Positions 4,667 through 7,879 of a stretch of 7,879 nt of DNA are shown here, one piece after another. This DNA is from an uncultured Chlamydiaceae bacterium. GTDB taxonomy: Bacteria; Chlamydiota; Chlamydiia; Chlamydiales; Parachlamydiaceae. How positions within the stretch are numbered: position 1 is the first letter of the stretch; every line of letters starts with the position of its first letter. Under the pieces are notes generated by a model that was given only the letters and a program-made list of their open reading frames with translations, was not told the DNA's origin and ran no database searches. Location of the stretch: NCBI GenBank assembly GCA_945957185.1, contig CAMFKA010000093.1:1-7879 (forward strand), read 5' to 3'. A program made the translations under genes and the position numbers.

Positions 4667-5620
4667 TTAAATTTTGCCTAATTTAAGAAATAAATTTTCG
4701 AGACACAACGCTAGTGATGTTGACCTCTGATAAGCAAGATACGCATCGTTGACGTAACCGGTGACCACATCGAGAGCTACCGCTTTTTGAGATTTTAACG
4801 CAGAGGTTTCATTTTTATGAAAGACGTTATCAGGGCAACCGATGATGTGGATCAGCTCTAAATCGCGGTACCAGTAAATAATCGCTTCCAACGTCTTTTT
4901 AACAATTCCCGCACACTCCATTGCCGCAATCCCCTCCGCTTCCTTGTCGATCGCTTCGGATTGCTGGGCGCCGGGTTTGGCAGTGAATTCGCTTACCATC
5001 TGCTCGCGTAAAAGCTTTGCCCGCTCTTTTTTATGGTTTTCAAACAACGATCCCATCTTATCCGTATGGACAGTAAGGTGCTTATAGGTCCCGAATCGAG
5101 AATTTTTCAATACGGCATAAAGCTCCTCTTTTAATTCGGGGATCTCTTCTACGCTCTCTTGAGCGGTTTCTCCTGAGAACCTGACAATACGGCAGCGCGA
5201 GCGGATGGTAGGAAGAATCTGTTCCGGTTGATTGGAGATCAAAATAATCAACGTATCTTCGGCAGGTTCTTCAAAAGTCTTTAATAGCGCATTGGAACTG
5301 GTCGGCAGCATCCTTTCCGCTTGAAAAAGCACAAAAACTTTGCGGTGCCCTTCGAATGGGGATAAATAAACCTCTTCGCTTAAACGTCGCATCGATTCGA
5401 TCGAATGCATCCCGAGCTTCCCTTCGGGATGATAAATGTGTAAATCGGGATGATGGGAGCCTTGGTGACTGAGTGTCGAAGAGGCTAGCTCGATAGCGAA
5501 TTGCCCCATCGTTTCCACATCGGAGCCGGTGAAAAGTAGAGACTGTCCCACAGCGCCTTTTTTGACCGCCGTAGACAGATATCCTTTAATCTCTTCATTC
5601 CCTTCGATCTTTTCAAACAT
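4667..5620 (-). CDS. holB: DNA polymerase III clamp-loader subunit (delta-prime / DnaX2-like)
   Basis: Clamp-loader AAA+ subunits place the beta sliding clamp on primed DNA. This 317-residue protein shows LLFTGSDVETMGQFA at 28-42 where the family has the Walker A loop; the GxxGxGK pattern is absent. FVLFQAERM at 96-104 stands where Walker B (DEADRM) is expected. NALLKTFEEP (110-119) and the SRC motif (Ser141-Arg142-Cys143, the trans-acting arginine) are intact. The four-cysteine zinc module of many family members is also missing. This suits a non-hydrolysing delta-prime role in which the SRC arginine acts on a neighbouring ATPase subunit. In Chlamydia the protein in this place has, as I recall, been annotated as a second dnaX; holB is my functional preference. 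The start codon lies inside tmk (8-nt overlap) with no strong ribosome site, suggesting translational coupling. Confidence 0.85.
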   Translation of the reverse strand: MFEKIEGNEEIKGYLSTAVKKGAVGQSLLFTGSDVETMGQFAIELASSTLSHQGSHHPDLHIYHPEGKLGMHSIESMRRLSEEVYLSPFEGHRKVFVLFQAERMLPTSSNALLKTFEEPAEDTLIILISNQPEQILPTIRSRCRIVRFSGETAQESVEEIPELKEELYAVLKNSRFGTYKHLTVHTDKMGSLFENHKKERAKLLREQMVSEFTAKPGAQQSEAIDKEAEGIAAMECAGIVKKTLEAIIYWYRDLELIHIIGCPDNVFHKNETSALKSQKAVALDVVTGYVNDAYLAYQRSTSLALCLENLFLKLGKI

Positions 5621-6266
5621 TGCGATTTGCCATTGTCTTTTCGATCCAACCTAACGCCTGGTCGAACACCTCATCCCGGCTGCGATTCGCATCCAGAATG
5701 CGAATCCTCTGTGGCGCTTTCTCCATCGCCAACAAAAATCCGGTTCTGACATCTTCGTGGAACTCTAACTCTTGACTTTCGATCTTATCGAGCTCGCCGG
5801 TTGCCGCTGTATCCTTTTCGGTCAGACGACTGCGTTGCAGTCCGATTGTGGGATCCAAATCGAGATAGAGAGTTAAATCGGGGGTGCAATCTCCCGTGAC
5901 AAGATCGCAGAGAGCGGAGACGCGCTCGAATCCTAAACCGCGAGCGACACCTTGATAAGCAACTGTGGAGTCGTTAAAGCGATCACACAGAACAATTTTT
6001 CCTTGCTGGAGAGCTGGAGAAATCAGTTCTGCGATATGCTGCGCGCGTGCAGCAAGAAATAGAAGCAGCTCAGACATAGGAGCGATTTTGATGGAATTGT
6101 GTTCTAAAACCCACTTTCGAATCGTTTCGCTAAGCACGGAGCCTCCCGGCTCCCTCGTGCGAACAACATCGAAGCCCTCTCCCTTCAAGTGCTTTTCAAG
6201 ACGGTCGATGAGCGTCGTTTTACCCGCGCCCTCGCCGCCTTCAAATGTCACAAACAAACTCTTCAT
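5613..6266 (-). CDS. tmk: Thymidylate kinase
   Basis: Tmk phosphorylates dTMP to dTDP with ATP in the cytosol, a required step of dTTP synthesis. The 217-residue protein has normal length. It shows the P-loop GGEGAGKTT at residues 10-18, TREPGG at 37-42, the DRF-NDSTVAYQG block at 95-106 (family DRY/DRF motif and nucleobase pocket), and LYLDLDPTIGLQRSR at 133-147. The lid segment has Arg145 and Arg147 and then DKIE, and the P-loop has no arginine after the glutamate; this is the bacterial type II arrangement, in which the lid supplies the basic residues. The ATG overlaps the gyrA stop as ATGA (6266-6263), and the 3' end overlaps the clamp-loader start by 8 nt, so the three genes are translated from one message. 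A GAGGAAA site lies about 10 nt upstream, within the end of gyrA. Confidence 0.95.
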   Translation of the reverse strand: MKSLFVTFEGGEGAGKTTLIDRLEKHLKGEGFDVVRTREPGGSVLSETIRKWVLEHNSIKIAPMSELLLFLAARAQHIAELISPALQQGKIVLCDRFNDSTVAYQGVARGLGFERVSALCDLVTGDCTPDLTLYLDLDPTIGLQRSRLTEKDTAATGELDKIESQELEFHEDVRTGFLLAMEKAPQRIRILDANRSRDEVFDQALGWIEKTMANRNV

Positions 6267-7879
6267 TCCGCAGTTTCCTCGGCCGGAGCCTCTGTTGCAT
6301 CTTCGTCTGTTCCCTCAACTTTCTGCACCGCAACTAATTTTGCGTCGTCTTTGAGGTTAACAAGCTTCACCCCTTGAGTGTTTCGTCCCATGACGCGAAC
6401 ATTTTTAAGGCTGATGCGCACAGTTTGACCCGCGGAAGAGACCATCACGACGCCGTCGGTGTCGCTAACGCATAGAGCGCCGACAACGTTACCGTTTCTT
6501 TCGCTGGTGATGATCGAACGGACACCGGAGCCACCCCGTTTTGTTTGACGGAAGTCTTCCACAAGGGAGCGTTTTCCAAAGCCGTTTTCGCAAACCACCA
6601 AGACGCTTTCGACACCGTTGACAGCTTCGCAGCCCACAACGTAGTCGGTATCGCTCTTGAGGGTTACGCCGCGGACTCCGCGAGCAGTACGTCCCATTGC
6701 CCGCACTTCGCTTTCGTCGAAGCGAACAGCCATTCCGTTATAAGTGAATAGCATGATCTGCTGACCCGGCGTGACCAAACGCGCAGCGATCATAGAATCC
6801 CCTTCGTCGATACCGATCGCCCAGATCCCTTTTCTGCGAGGATTGCTGAATTCGGAAAGTTCTGTCTTTTTAACCACCCCTTTTGAGGTCGCCATAAAGA
6901 TGCACCCTTCGTGTTTGAAGTCGGAAACAGGAAGAATCGTCGCGATTTTTTCGTCTTGTCGAATGTCTTCGAGCAAGTTGATGATCGGCTTACCTTTTGT
7001 TTGGCGGCTAGACTCGGGAATTTGCCACACTTTCAACCAGTAGACGCGTCCAAGCGTTGTAAAGATCAGCAGCGTATCGTGAGTGTCAACGACATAGAGG
7101 TCTTTGACGATATCGTCTTCTTTCTTCAACTTCACGCCCGCAACACCTTGACCGCCACGCTTTTGCTCGCGGAATTGCTCGACAGGCATTCTCTTAATAT
7201 AGTCGTCTTGAGAAACAGTGATAATTGCAGGGACGTTAGCAATCAAATCTTCCATGCTCATTTCATTCTCCGCCGGTACAATTTTTGTTTTTCTCTCTGT
7301 CCGCGCATGCTTCGCTGAAATTTCTTGCAGCTCGTCGCGGATGATATCTCTCACCATCGCTTCGCTAGCAAGAACAGCGCGGAAGTAGTCGATCTTCTTC
7401 AACAAATCCTGATACTCTTCATTGATTTTGTCGTGCTCAAGACCGGTCAATTGATAGAGACGTAGGTCTAGCACCGCTGTTGCTTGCTTTTCGGTAAAGG
7501 CAAACCGCTTCATCAGTTCGACTCGGGCTTCATCGCGATTGGAGCTTGCGCGAATGATTTTGACCACTTCGTCAAGATGTTGAATAGCCTTTAGATATCC
7601 TTCAAGGATATGGGCTCTCGCTTCAGCCTTTGCCAACTCAAATCGCGTTCTGCGACGAATCACGTCGATGCGGTGGTGGATCCAAGCAGCGATCAGCTGT
7701 TTCACGTTCATGATACGCGGTAGACCGTTGTCCAGCGCAAGCATGTTGCAGCCGAAAGTCACTTGCATATCGGAGAATTTGTAGAGCTGGTTGATCGTCA
7801 CTTCCGGAATCTCATTTCTCTTCAATTCCAGAACAATTCTCATCCCGTCTTTATCGGACTCGTCACGCAAGTCGCTGAC
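6263..7879 (-). CDS. gyrA: DNA gyrase subunit A, C-terminal 538 residues (5' end outside window)
   Basis: GyrA is the DNA-breaking and DNA-wrapping subunit of gyrase, which introduces negative supercoils together with GyrB. The frame is open to the window edge; the first visible residues are VSDLRDESDKDGMRIV, a conserved part of the breakage-reunion domain. The active tyrosine and quinolone-resistance region lie outside. Next come the coiled-coil arm and helices (AHILEGYLKAIQ, AVLDLRLYQLTGLE). The C-terminal domain shows six beta-pinwheel repeats. Its first blade carries the GyrA box QKRGGQG (bases 7145-7165), which separates GyrA from ParC; a related TKRGGSG sits in the fifth blade. The protein ends with an acidic tail (DEDATEAPAEE), as in E. 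coli GyrA. The stop TGA overlaps the tmk start. It is the first visible gene of the operon; gyrB would be expected upstream but cannot be checked here. Confidence 0.96.
   Translation of the reverse strand, partial: VSDLRDESDKDGMRIVLELKRNEIPEVTINQLYKFSDMQVTFGCNMLALDNGLPRIMNVKQLIAAWIHHRIDVIRRRTRFELAKAEARAHILEGYLKAIQHLDEVVKIIRASSNRDEARVELMKRFAFTEKQATAVLDLRLYQLTGLEHDKINEEYQDLLKKIDYFRAVLASEAMVRDIIRDELQEISAKHARTERKTKIVPAENEMSMEDLIANVPAIITVSQDDYIKRMPVEQFREQKRGGQGVAGVKLKKEDDIVKDLYVVDTHDTLLIFTTLGRVYWLKVWQIPESSRQTKGKPIINLLEDIRQDEKIATILPVSDFKHEGCIFMATSKGVVKKTELSEFSNPRRKGIWAIGIDEGDSMIAARLVTPGQQIMLFTYNGMAVRFDESEVRAMGRTARGVRGVTLKSDTDYVVGCEAVNGVESVLVVCENGFGKRSLVEDFRQTKRGGSGVRSIITSERNGNVVGALCVSDTDGVVMVSSAGQTVRISLKNVRVMGRNTQGVKLVNLKDDAKLVAVQKVEGTDEDATEAPAEETAE

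Noticed and set aside
5965..7318. Plus-strand reading frames opposite tmk and gyrA
   Set aside because: They are shadows of strongly conserved genes; no motifs or ribosome sites.

Overview
The window most likely comes from a member of the Chlamydiae, probably an environmental (Parachlamydiales-type) lineage rather than Chlamydia itself. The main support is the run gyrA-tmk-clamp-loader subunit (dnaX2/holB-like), which is the order I recall from Chlamydia genomes. The protein-level look of the ferredoxin and the moderately AT-rich coding sequence fit. The assignment is an inference; no rRNA or other marker is present.

Left part, + strand (1-1183): the 3' end of lgt (prolipoprotein diacylglyceryl transferase) is cut by the window edge. 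After a 49-nt gap with a good sigma70-like promoter come a small 2Fe-2S ferredoxin and, 9 nt later, a fusion of an N-terminal DUF1858-type CxxC domain with an A-type (IscA/HesB) iron-sulfur carrier. The last two look like one small Fe-S operon.

Middle (1184-1840): about 657 bases without a gene lie between two convergently oriented genes. The stretch is almost entirely inverted-repeat DNA. An outer repeat pair (about 70 nt arms, roughly 85% matched by hand count) encloses two further hairpin elements: a 278-bp near-symmetric palindrome with perfect 42-bp terminal inverted repeats, and a 109-bp REPIN-like pair of REP hairpins. A roughly 50-nt unit occurs three times, and two copies start exactly at the TAA stop codons of the two flanking genes, each reading downstream. 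This is the most unusual part of the window.

Right part, - strand (7879 down to 1841): gyrA (5' end outside the window), tmk, a DnaX/HolB-like clamp-loader subunit, and a short aspartokinase are packed with overlaps or a gap of only 13 nt, so they are very probably one transcription unit. A 71-80-nt gap then separates a 648-residue protein that I do not recognise. The cluster joins DNA topology, dTTP supply and replisome loading with an aspartokinase that has a complete catalytic domain but no ACT regulatory domains.

No transposase, CRISPR array, tRNA or rRNA is visible. I see no clear multi-gene defence or other novel protein system; the candidate novelty is the nested repeat structure and, secondarily, the odd domain architectures.
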